58,888 bases of DNA from Mnemiopsis leidyi (taxonomy: Eukaryota; Ctenophora; Tentaculata; Lobata; Bolinopsidae), in NCBI GenBank assembly GCA_000226015.1, contig JH152834.1, forward strand, positions 315,871-374,758, given 5' to 3'. Made by a program: the position numbers and the translations under genes. Positions 45,301 to 56,484 of the stretch are shown in pieces. Numbering within the stretch: the stretch's first letter is position 1; every line of letters starts with the position of its first letter. A model generated the notes under the pieces. The model saw only the letters and a program-made list of their open reading frames with translations, was not told the DNA's origin and made no database searches.

Positions 45301-47007
45301 TGATTTAACATTTGATTTAACAGTTGAACGCTTGCGCTTCTGTCTTAGAAGTTCTGAGTTTAGCAATTTCCCGTTAATAGATCAATCAAATTGTCAGCAA
45401 TTACGCAATTAGTCAGTCATATTGGCAGAGCTCTTAGGCGATAATACCTCTGCTACTACTTACATACTAGCAACTTTATACATGCCATCGAGATTTTCCT
45501 GTTAAATTGTGATATTGTGATGCATGTAAAGATATTGATACCCGGTGGCCAACATCTTGGCAATGCCATCTCGGCATCGGTGATCCTAGACTGTCCAGTG
45601 ATCAGACTGTCTATCTAATAGTTTCTTCTGTTGATTTTTGCTATAGTTAAGTTAATCCTGATAGTTATATGAATACTGATAGTTATATGTATGGTCGTAG
45701 CGGTAGACCTTGTATCAATTTATTAGATGTAATAAGGAATGACCTGACTAGTAGAAATCTTAATATTAAACTCAAAAAATTAACTGATTTCATAGACCTC
45801 AGATTTTTAGCAGCCTAGATAGAGAAGAGTGGAAGAAGCTAGTACATAGATGGTTAAAGCTTAGTAGTTTTCCTCTTGTGTTTTTGATATCTATAAGGTG
45901 CTTAGGATGCTCGTTTAAAGAGATATTTTGTACTTTTACAGATTTTCTACTACTACCACTACTACTACTACTATTACTTAGTCAATCCATCTTTTAGTTA
46001 AAGTGGCAACACATACATAATGTGCGATGTTCAGGTAACTATTGATTATATGTTGAGGCCGATCAGAAATTTTATAGAGAAACCACTCTGTTGTCTTAGT
46101 AACGACTTCATGAAGGGCATCTCACCGAGAAACGTGATGTGTATCAATATCTAAATATGCATTTAGACACCCATTATAGCATTTTAGATTCATTATGGGC
46201 CCATTACAGCATCATAACTTAACACTTTCTTGAGCTATTTCAACGGCACCTGAACTCTATGTAAAAACTACATAATTCTTTTTCACAGGCTATGTTAGGC
46301 CGGCAACATATAATTATGAACAGCTGTAATTATTCGTTAGGTCATTTGATAAATCATTCTGTATCTGATACCGTCCAATTCTTAATATAATTTTTGGGGT
46401 CCTGTGTACTCTGACCATTAACTTACGGAATTACTCACTGACTGACTGACTGACTGACTGACTGACTGACTGACTGACTGACTGACTTTTTACTTACTTA
46501 AGGTGGCCTAACTTACTTAATGACTACTGTGGTCAACGGGCGTTGGCCTCCGACGAACTAGGAGGCTTTCACACCCTCTCAATTCCTGCTAGCTGCATCC
46601 AAGGCCTCTCAGAGTAGCACATATTAACGCAACAGGCTTCGGGAGAATTGAAGTTGTTGCTACCTCACCTCAGGGCAAATCCATATCAGAAGAGGACAAT
46701 GAGGATTTGTTTCGTGGTGAGGTAGCATCAGCTTCAGAAATGCATTATTTTGAATTAGAACTTTTTCTTAATTATCCGGTTTATTCCTTAATAGTTGGTA
46801 AAAAAGGGAAGTTGAGGAAGTCGAAACAATACCATTACCTTAAGGTCTAGAGGTTAAACACCGGAAATCAAGGAAAGTCAACTGTAGTCCATATCTACAA
46901 AATTTAAGTATCATTGCGTAATGCGTTTGCTTTGCTCTCTATATCTCGACTTGTAATCATACTTGTAATCATACTCTGACATTTGCTCTACTTTTTGATG
47001 CAGACAC
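42326..47007. other. Gene-poor region upstream of the coiled-coil exons
   Basis: No convincing exon. Contents: a C-rich degenerate repeat with a G12 run near 42732-42743; about three decayed copies of a 58-bp unit at 43330-43500; (ACT)n near 45955; an (ACTG)n array at about 46431-46487; and a + strand frame of about 80 codons at 46.62-46.86 kb (GFGRIEVVATSPQGKSISEE) that may be a retroelement relic. Missing 5' exons of the coiled-coil gene may lie here or beyond. Confidence 0.4.
46431..46487. repeat. ACTG tetranucleotide microsatellite
   Basis: About 13 perfect copies of ACTG/TGAC. Confidence 0.95.
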
Positions 47008-50000
47008 ATGAAATTATTCGTTTTAACAACGCTGTTCTTGGAAGCACTGCAGCAGGAAAGCTATTTCCGTGTTTCAGGTAAACAATTTTAAATACTTTCA
47101 ACGCTTTCCCACAATAGTTTATCTAATTCTTGTTATGTTGACTGTTTTGACATATCTTTCTATATTTTTTCATTCTTGAAGGTAGTCTATTTGATCTTTA
47201 TCCTTATTATCGCCTCTGTCAAAAGTAGTTGTATCTTCCATTTAACCCCCGCCCAATCTTTCGATGCTTTCGTTGACAGTTTTATGTCATTCTTCAACAC
47301 CTATTCTAAGTTACTCTATCGTCTAGGTGGAGTGAGCGATACAGAACAACCAGAACACATGTCCTTTGCAGCTGAAAGGAGCATGACGGAGGATCCCACG
47401 ACGATGCCGAGCACGATCAGTTATAACTCAATACAAGGTACCCGGAAAATGAAATAGTGTTAGATAGTTTCTAATACCAGTAAAACGAAATTTTATTGAT
47501 ATATATATTCAATGATAAATTTTCACATTGAATCTACCATATTTGTTACATTGTCTCCACAAGCACAAAGAAAGCCGCCTGATGAAATATTACAAATTAT
47601 TCACTTCGTTTCCAGGCGACAATATTTTTCCAAACATGTCTGGTACCGTATGGATGTGGTCTTACGATGGAAAACATCCAAGAGGCATATTAGAGTTTCT
47701 CGCCGATGGAAAAATAAAATACCGACTTGAAAAGAGAGAGGGTGGGTGGACTATTGAAGACAGTGGATCAATTTTGGTTGCAAACTTTGGTGGAGAAGAG
47801 CACATCTTGGGATACTTCGGGCAGTATGAAGTAGCAATTCTTTGGAGTCCCATAAGAGATCCACGAAGCAGGATGTATTTGTTAAAAGGTAAATCGGGCG
47901 CAGATATCTATATCATTAGTACTGCATAACTTAACACTAATATCATAGCAATGATAAGTGGTATTCAAGACCAAAATATTATCAAAATATATATTGAAGC
48001 CATATAAAAATATAAAAATGTAATACAATAGTTCTACAACTAAATGCTATACGGCGACGATTGATTATTAAAAAGCCATGATGAAGAATTTTTTGAAAAG
48101 AAGAAATCACGCCATTTTAAGCCCTTTCAACATGTTAGTTGCTCTTTCAGGATTAGTGGCCGACGAAAAGAGTTACGATGACAAAGAAAGAGGTAATCAC
48201 GATTGCGAATCTTATGGATTGTGTGATTACTATTGCTGCACATACTTCATGAGTTTTATGATAATGAATGATATATAAAGTAGAGAGTACTTATATTGCT
48301 CAACGATATCAATATCACTTACCATTAACATTATGAAGTGTAATGATTATCTTATCAAGTCGAAAATGTAAAATTTTTCGTTACAGATGAAAGCTCAGAT
48401 GATAAAGAAAGTGAAACTGCCAATAAAACAGGTTTGAATGATAACCCCGAAAATAAGACGGCATGTTTTTCGGGCTTTCTGAATATCCGTTGCGATTCAA
48501 AAATAAAAATTGCTTGCTCTGCAACAAGTCGGCTTTGAAACGCTCTCATTGAATAAGTATTTCCTCAGTGAGATGGAGAGCAGACGGGCGGTGTGGCTGG
48601 GGCTATCCACTATCCGACGGAGTTACACCAGCGGAGTGCGACCCTGATTCGATACATCCGTGCTGCAGCCTCTACGGATGGTGTGGCAACTCACAACAGT
48701 TTTGCACTTGTTCACGTTGCACGGATTTTCGAATAGTAAAAAGTCGAAGAGAAATCACAGAGCAGTTGGAGCAATCCAGGCAAAAGGGAAATTGCACGAC
48801 GGTGATCGCGAATAATTTCTTGAAGTATGCATGTAGTGAGGATGAAAACGGTGAGGGTTTCTACTTTAAATGCGGGATATCCAATATAACTTATTCCACG
48901 TTCACAAAGTGGGGAAAAGATTCTCGCGGTCGGTTCGCCCATTCTCTAAGTGGAGTCTCAGAAACGTGTCCAGGCGACTTTGGTGGATACCAAGCTTGTG
49001 GGTTCACAGAGGAGCAAACAGTGTCAAAAGCAGGGAAAAGTGTGCTGTGTGGGGGATACTTCTGCGACAACGGAGAGTTCCAAAAACCCTTTATTCGGTG
49101 CAACCAGAACTGCTTAGAGGACAGAACATGTCCTTCATCACACGTGGATGAAAACGAAATTGGACTGTGTAATGACAAGTGCGAAATGTGGGAGACGTGT
49201 GCGGACGAAAGTGACTGTAACGGTTACAAGTACGGAATAACCTGCAGCTGGGAGTCTGGCGAACATCTCCCGGTCCACTACATCTGTGACGGGAGGGAGC
49301 ATTGTCCTGATGGGGCGGACGAAAGAGGATGTTACGGCCACGAGATGGACACCACACTCCAAACATGTCCTCAGTGGATAAGCAGAGTTTCAGTCCCGAT
49401 AATGAACAACACAAGGTGCTCCGCATTTCAGATGTCTGAAGGGGGAGCATGGACTTATCCGTACTGCTGGAGTTATCTAGACCAGACGAACTGTACTGAT
49501 GAAGAAAGAGTCGGAGGATACTGCCCAATAAACGGTGCAATGTCAAGTGTTTCCAAGTTTGTGGTGTGCCATGATTACGGATTGGAGAATCCTAGGCTTC
49601 CTATCCAGCTTTGTGACGATGACTTCCAGAACAAATGTTTTACACTTGGTTCTGCGGAGTGCAGAGTCCATAAGCACAGGCAGTGCGACGGAATATACGA
49701 TTGTCCGGACAAGAGCGATGAATATTTAGACATTTGCAATCACATGATAGATACTCCTGATTGTGTCCGAAGGTTTAGCCCAGCAAAAATTGTCAAAATA
49801 CCTATAGCTTGGATCATGGATAATGAGACAGACTGTAGGAACGAACAAGACGAGCGGTCTGAAGAGTGGAACTTCTGTGGAGATGTCAAAGAAAAAACGA
49901 GACGAGTGAACTACAAAAATGAATCCTGTGCAAACGTTTTCATGTGCCCAGGAAGTGCTGCCAATAATATCTCATATGTGGAATTCGACATACTCTGTGA

Positions 50001-51987
50001 CGGCATAGATTCTTGTGGCATAGAAAATCAAGTATGCCAGGCAGCAAGGTCCTTTCCTCAAATTGACAAATTCGCAATTCATTCCGAAAATATGCGAGAC
50101 TTGTGCGGACCCAAAAATACATTCCATGGCAAACAATGTGATGTCAAAGAGTTTAAAAGGTTATCTGCTAATGTCTTCGGAGCCACTACAGTCGGCGTGA
50201 ACGTTCCAACATCCAAGGTAGACTGCTCTGGACTATTTGGGGAGGTCTACGTGTATCTTAGTTGCCTAGATCTTTGTGAAAACGCAGCTTGTCCTCTGGA
50301 AAATAACCACTTACTGTACGATTCGTGTCCAGGCCAAATTGCTGACCGGGTCTACAGCCTAACGAACAACTCTCATCTGACCTTCCTAGAAAAGTCCGAT
50401 TCAGGGACCTACCAGCAGGATTACTTTCAATGCAACAACAGTAGGTGTATTAAGTATCACCAGATGTGTGATCTTATTGATGACTGTGGCGACATGAGCG
50501 ATGAACTCGGATGTGCAAATCACATGATTTGTGAGGATACGGGCAACTTAACGAAAAAGCAGTTAATATCCCTATCGCAGCGATGCGATGGTATTTACGA
50601 TTGCTTTGACCTGTCTGACGAGTGCAACACAGATTGTGGGAAACAAATCTTGGAGAACTGGGTGTTAAAAATCCTTTGCTGGGCGATGGGTGTACTTGCA
50701 GTGCTTTTTAATGCAATAACAACAGTCTGCAGCGCAGTCTCACTGAGGTCTTGCAGGACAGACAGTATGTTGACATCAAAAGCCTTGTGCACAATCATAA
50801 GTTTTGGAGATTTCCTTATAGGAGTATATCTGATCATCCTATCGACGTTCGACACTCTGGTGTATGGAGATCGTTTCTGTAGACATCAAGCCCAATGGTT
50901 GTCTGGACCGGAATGTGCTTTTCTGGGGGTTATCAGCACAATAGGATCTCAAATATCTGTCTTTGCGATGACTGTGCTGAGCTCCATCAGAATGATTGGT
51001 CTTTCCTTTCGATCACTCTCTGCTCCCAGATCTGTTGGCAAAAAAGCTGTCTTGTCTACATCGATTCTAGTTTTAGCAGTTGTGGTAGCTGCAGTGGCGA
51101 TTGCCGTTGTACCTTTAGCACCATTTTTAGAAGACTACTTCGTGCAAGGAATGTTCTACAACCCGGATTACAAAGTTTTTATAGGGTTCCCAAATAAGGT
51201 CAAACACGTCTCGGTTCTTCGAGTCTACTACAATTCTGCTAACTTCACAGCAGATTTGACTTGGAAAGAAATCGGTGCAAAAGTCGACAACATGTTCAGT
51301 TATCAGTACGGGAAGATTGAGAGAAGGGCCGTTCACTTCTATGGAAATGATGGACTTTGTTTGTTTAAGTACTTTGTTCGAAGTGACGATGCCAGGAGAA
51401 GCAGGGGGACACTAGCATTGGAGACTGATATCGTAGACAACAAAGCCAATGCAGTCGTTTGGCTAATGCTCGCATTGAACCTTCTTTGCTTCATCGTTAT
51501 CACAGTTTCTTACGTCCTAATAATTAGAAAAACGAAGAGATCGTCTAAACGAACAGGTCGGAGTAAAGACCCCAGTGCGGCATCACAGAATCAAGCCCTG
51601 CAAAACAGGATTACCGTTATAGTAGCGACTGACTTTCTGTGCTGGGTGCCCTTTATTATAATCAGTGCACTACACAATCTAGAAGTTATCGATGCCACAT
51701 ATTGGTATGTGACCTTCGCTATGATTGTCCTCCCTCTGAACTCTGTACTCAATCCTTTAATTTACGACAACACCATAAAAGACGCTGCTAAGAATATCTT
51801 ACACGGCAGGCCGATATTTTTAAACAAGCAGAAAAATGCGTCGATTTCTAGGAGCACGAAAGTCGAGAGTATAAATCTGACAACGCGAAATAATTTCACC
51901 TGCAAAAGTGGATTGAACAACAATGTGACCGGTGCTGAAAGTACAAAAGGAGACGTGGATAAAATCAGTCAGGAAGATGTACTTTAG
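47008..51987 (+). CDS. Large GPCR with hevein-like and LDLa domains, 6 exons, 1319 aa
   Basis: Exons 47008-47077, 47327-47437, 47616-47888, 48151-48192, 48387-48431 and 48569-51987; every intron is phase 1. Residues 1-20 look like a signal peptide. Exon 3 encodes a self-contained unit of about 91 residues (MSGTVWMWSYDG, ILEFLADGKIKY, GGWTIEDSG) that I cannot name. Exons 4 and 5 encode short acidic linkers. A hevein/chitin-binding type 1-like module lies at about 188-232 (PCCSLYGWCGN, FCTCSRC). LDLa modules lie at about 390-437, 529-568, 798-829 and 833-867. The 7TM region begins near 879: TM6 has DFLCWVPF, TM7 has LNPLIYD, and the DRY position reads SSIRM. The long second loop with YGNDGLC resembles that of the 1.2-kb GPCR (GYYGGSAMC). 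Likely a surface receptor that may sense glycans or proteins; ligand unknown. Confidence 0.85.
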
Positions 51988-53153
51988 TTCTTTTAGACAA
52001 ACATTTTTTGAGAAAAAATATTAGGACTTGGAACAGCTCAAGTTATGCCATATTTTAGTTATCGTTTTATTCCGTTATTAGCAAGTATATTTAGTGTTTA
52101 GGTTATTGTGCTCACACTACAAGGACAGATCAGGAATACCAAACTTATAGTGATTAGTTATTGATATTTCGGAATTTTGTAAAAAAATAATTATTATAAC
52201 TACTTAAAAAGAACGCGTTCCTCTTGTTCCAAAATCCCACATAATGCGTCAGTGTCCCACAAAACAACGTTGCACATGTTACAAGTAGGTGGAGTTATAA
52301 ATATAACAATGTCTAAATTGAAGTGGTTAACAGTAAAAGAGGTTGTCGACGAAACCACATAAACTTAACTAACCATTCATAGCCAAGTTCTTGAAAACTT
52401 ATATTTTGCCCTTCTTGCTATATAATATACTCAATATTCAAATTGAAAAATCATTCAGCTTTGGTTTAATCCTTTCTTATCATCATGAACCCTGCAAAAA
52501 TTAAAGGTTACTAGGATTTTAATTCTTATTTAAAGGATGTTGGTTCACCATTGTATCAATTTAAGGTATATGCATAATGTACCCATCTTTACATTAAGGG
52601 TGTGATAACAACACCATTTTCATTATCCCGCTAAGCACACTGCCAATAACATCATCTAGTGTAATTTTGTGTCCATGTAGGAAGTCTAGGAGCAATGAGA
52701 TGTAACATGACTGCACGCTACCATTCTCTTGCTTAGGCCTTCAAGATCAGGCAATCATACCAGTATTGTAGCAACTTCGAGCACTTTTTACTTCAAAATT
52801 GATCCTTGAGCTTTCATAGACATAAATACAGTAGGACACACTTTGTGTCATCAAGCAAAACTCTTAGACTCGTTGTATAGATTATTAGTCATAATCTTTC
52901 TCTCTTTCCGCTTGAACAGGTATTTATGCTGCATGGCAATTTAGGTTTTGCGATGGGATTCCTTCCGATAATTCGATCATTTTTCCAGATGCTTCAGCAA
53001 TGTAACCAGCATACATTCTTGTAGCCAATTACAACGTTCATATTTATCATATATGTAATTATAAACTTTCGACAGAAAGTCGAATGAGCAATTTTATCTT
53101 TAATCTTGGTACATGATATAGATACCCAGTTATCGTCTCACTTTACCAGAAAG
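51988..53153. other. Intergenic, no gene seen
   Basis: AT-rich sequence between two + strand GPCR genes. No exon-like segment or strong repeat seen. Confidence 0.35.
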
Positions 53154-54143
53154 ATGACCACTTCTGAAGCAGTTCCTCGGACTCCAGAATTTGAGGAATT
53201 TTTCTCTAAAAGGCAGAACAGAATATACGACTACTTCTTTGCAACAATTCTCGCCCTATGTCTGCTAGTCGGCTTACCTGGCAACATTGCATCTTTCACA
53301 TACTTCTACTCGGTCATGAAGAAGGACTTTTCTAGTCTGATATATACTTTGGTCTGTGGAATAGACGTCTGTTCATGTCTTGTTCATGTGCCTGTAACTG
53401 TAGCTCTTTTCAACAAAAGAAATGCAGGATGGTTTGCAGACACCCCATTTTGTGTTTCGTGGAGCGTGGTGTTTTACTTTCTTCAGAGAATGTCGATGTT
53501 TTTAGTCATGCTACTGAGTGTATCCAGGTCGATCAAAATGATTCTCATTCGCTACAAAATCAAAAGGAACCTACTCATCAAATCTTTTATAGTATACACT
53601 TTCTTAATTGCAACTTGGGAGGTAATGGCCATGATTTTTGGCGGCAAAAATATGTTTTACTCCTATAACAGAGTTGACGCCTACTGCTATTACGAAATCG
53701 AGGAGAGACCATTTTCTTACATCGAACAACTGGTCACAGTTTTCACAATTGGAGTTCCACCGATCATAACTACACTTAGCTTCATCGTTTTCATCATCCG
53801 ATTGAAAATATCTCAAAAAGGCCATACATCGAGGATGAACAGACGGAAACAACACGCAGCAGTGACTATGACAATGTTCACTGCCTTATTTTTGGTGTGC
53901 AATTTTCCATGCCTTTTGAACAACATCCTGTGGTTACTGACCAGGTTGCCGGGCGATTATTCCGGTAACATTTACCATAATAAGTTCATGTTTTTCTACA
54001 GCTGGTTAATCGGAGATGTAGTTTGTACGGTGGTCAATGCTGCTCTTAATCCTGTTCTGTACTTCCTCCGAAAGAAAAATTTCAGGAATTGGTCTCATAT
54101 CTCCATTGGAAGATATTCTGTAAGTCAAAATGGAAATCAATGA
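53154..54143 (+). CDS. Intronless class A-like GPCR, 329 aa
   Basis: Single exon. I start at the ATG at 53154 (MTTSEAVPRTPEF); the frame extends upstream only through a non-ATG codon. Seven hydrophobic segments: TM1 with GLPGNIA (the class A GN motif), TM2 LVCGIDVCSCLVHVPV, a TM3 Cys (TPFCVSW), TM3 end SVSRSIKMI in place of DRY, a second-loop Cys (AYCYYEI), TM5 with TIGVPPIITT, TM6 LFLVCNFPCLLNNILW, and TM7 ending AALNPVLYFLRKKNFR, a clear NPxxY with an amphipathic helix 8. Length is typical of class A. It could be a peptide or amine receptor. The sequence does not show the ligand. Confidence 0.85.
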   Translation: MTTSEAVPRTPEFEEFFSKRQNRIYDYFFATILALCLLVGLPGNIASFTYFYSVMKKDFSSLIYTLVCGIDVCSCLVHVPVTVALFNKRNAGWFADTPFCVSWSVVFYFLQRMSMFLVMLLSVSRSIKMILIRYKIKRNLLIKSFIVYTFLIATWEVMAMIFGGKNMFYSYNRVDAYCYYEIEERPFSYIEQLVTVFTIGVPPIITTLSFIVFIIRLKISQKGHTSRMNRRKQHAAVTMTMFTALFLVCNFPCLLNNILWLLTRLPGDYSGNIYHNKFMFFYSWLIGDVVCTVVNAALNPVLYFLRKKNFRNWSHISIGRYSVSQNGNQ

Positions 54144-54609
54144 AGATGAATGTCAGATGAATCTCATTTAGAAGCAAACTAAATCTCAGGAATGGTCAAA
54201 CCGCAAACAAATTGTACATTAAAACTGTATTACAGTTAAGGAAAACATTGACTTGAAATTTTGATAAAGAAATCAGGACCTATATATCTCTGAGCGATAT
54301 TGTGCACGTCACATTATAACACATTTCCAAAAAAAAGTGGTAACTGTACATATCTACGGTGTGTATATTGGCATTATTGGCAGTAAAGAGGAGCACTTGT
54401 AGACACGAAAACACGATTAAATTAATATATGGAAGGAGTTCAACGGTTAGAAAGTTGCAAGATAAGTAGAAAGAATTATTCTTTATATTAGTATAGATCA
54501 CAAAAGTATAGATCAGAAAGAACAACTGCAATTGCTGAATGTTGTTTGTTATAGTGAATAGTATATTGATTCTTCAGCATGAAACCAAATGCCAATCATG
54601 AAAATCAAC
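54144..54609. other. Convergent 3' region of the GPCR and DSL genes
   Basis: Both genes end here from opposite sides, 466 bases apart. No further gene seen. Confidence 0.35.
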
Positions 54610-56206
54610 TCAAAAATTATCGAGTTTTAAATCACCCGATGATTCGATTTCTCTTCGTCTTCTTATTGTTTTCTTGAATCGAATGAATAGAGCAAATAAA
54701 ATTGCTGCAAGCAGTAACAAAACTACAAGGATTGCAACCCCGATCTTTTTCCCAATACTCGCCTTCTTGTTAACTGCATTCAACTCACCGCAGTTTTCGG
54801 CAACAATGCAGTTGTTTGTGCCGAAACCTTCATGACAGTCCTTAACAACGACTGTTCCACCATTCAGACAGACCTCAAGACCAGTGTCAGTGCACCAATA
54901 CCGGTCGCCAAGTCTACAGTACTCCTTACAGACCTCCCAGTCAGACTGCTGCAGGTGTTTCTCACAGGTGTCACATTTGGCGCCCACCTTCCCGTTCCTG
55001 CAGCGGTCGCAGTGCTCGCCCATCTTGTCCCCCTCACAAACCCTCTCTCCGGTAGAGGGGTTGCAGGTGAAGTTTCCAGGAACAGGCACACAGCGTGTAT
55101 CGCACCTCCCCTCGGGGTAGTAGTCCTCCTTACAAACCTTGTTTCCGGAGGCGTCACACCTGTGGTTGGCAGACTCCTCACAAAACCCAGTACAGTCTGC
55201 ACCGTAGTGACCAGGTAAGCAGGTCTCACAATCTGGACCAGCTCTGTTTCCCAGACATGATTTTTTACCGTAGACAGTGCACCCGTATTTTTCTCCATCA
55301 GGAAGACAATACACGTTGCAAGTTCCATCTGGGTAGAAATTAAGAGCACATGACATGCATTCCGGGCCTTTAAATCTGCTGGCGCAATCAAGACAATTTT
55401 CCCCTGCTCTCCTTTCACTACAGACTTTGTCTCCCGACCAGCTACACGTGTAGTAACCAGCTCTAGGTCTGCAGTACTTGTTACACTGAGGGTTGTGATA
55501 GTACTCCGCACACGAGTCGCATCCCAAACCGTCAAATTGAGGATTACAGCGGCTTAGTCTGTACTTCCCTTTCAAGATTGCTGCAAAATCGCTGCTCATG
55601 GAGCTGAACTGGGTCCATCCATCTGCAACAGCTGTGTTTGAAAAAGGAACAAGCACTTCCACCATACTCCGCAGGTAATCATCAAAGCCCCAATCCTCAT
55701 CCCATACTTCAAATGATATAAACACGCGTGTTCTTGTGCGGATGTTCACAACAAACCACTCATTGAGCTCCTTTATCTTGGAGAAGTCTACAGTAGCGGA
55801 GCTTGTTCCCATTGTGGAGGTTTGCTTTACTTGATACTGCACTAGACCGTCCTCGTCAGCGATGAGGAAGTTCATGAAGTACAGCTCACACGTGTCCCCA
55901 CAATCAGCTGATTCGGTGTAGGACAACAACTGTATCTGACCCTCTCCACTGGAGTTTGTGAAGTCCTGGTTAGTGGAGTAGCAGTGTGTTTGTTAGACTG
56001 TTTCAAGACAAGTCATACAGCTACACAATCATAACTGACAATCTGACAGCAGATACGCCAAGATATTTCGAGGAGCATAAGTAAAGTTAATTCATGAAAA
56101 ACGAGCCGGTTAAAATGGAAAAGTTCACAAAATAAAATAATCAATTATAATGATACGTTCTACTTACTAGTAAAAGGATTAGAACAGAAACCAAGAGAAT
56201 GGTCAT
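54610..56206 (-). CDS. Multi-DSL type I membrane protein (Delta/Jagged-like), 464 aa
   Basis: Minus-strand exons 56168-56206 (MTILLVSVLILLL, signal peptide) and 54610-55965, joined in phase 0. An N-terminal beta-rich domain (about 14-145; VFISFEVWDEDWGFDD) matches the C2-like MNNL region of Notch ligands. At least three DSL-like modules follow: about 164-203 (CAEYYHNPQCNKYCRPRAG), 219-259 (CALNFYPDGTCNVYCLPDG) and 291-331 (CKEDYYPEGRCDTRC). A fourth divergent one lies at about 346-390. No standard EGF repeats are seen between them. One membrane helix (about 416-440) is followed by a short basic tail ending LKLDNF. DSL domains bind Notch in bilaterians; a role as a Notch ligand or decoy is inference. 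Confidence 0.85.
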
Positions 56207-56484
56207 GTCTTTTCTACTTCAAGTCAAACGATTCGATAATGGAGTATAATCAAATAATTGAATTCCCAGAGATTAATCAGACGAAACAAGTAGTGTACGA
56301 ATTGAAGTCAAATCTTTACAAAGAAATGTAAGTCATAAGATGCACTTATGAATTTTGGATTATTCAGTCATGCGCTATTCTTACTGACCAGGCTAAACGC
56401 CAGTGAAAATAAAGAATCAGTTTAAGTGAAAATAAGTAGCTATTTTTCGAAGTCACGATTTTAAATAGACTGCCATATCAACCT
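56207..56484. other. Spacer between the DSL and galectin-like genes
   Basis: Presumed promoter of the minus-strand DSL gene. No distinct motif recognised. Confidence 0.3.

Noticed and set aside
46622..46860. + strand frame GFGRIEVVATSPQG as a gene
   Set aside because: No start codon near its 5' end and no splice partner found. More likely a decayed mobile-element fragment.
47176..47457. Alternative first exon with a hydrophobic leader (KVVYLIFILIIASV)
   Set aside because: The frame begins at TTG, not ATG, and the hydrophobic part is the pyrimidine-rich end of intron 1 before the acceptor at 47326.
54864..55535. 223-codon minus-strand ORF overlapping the DSL gene
   Set aside because: Frame-shifted shadow of the Cys-rich coding exon. 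The DSL frame has the domain pattern, signal peptide and splice support.
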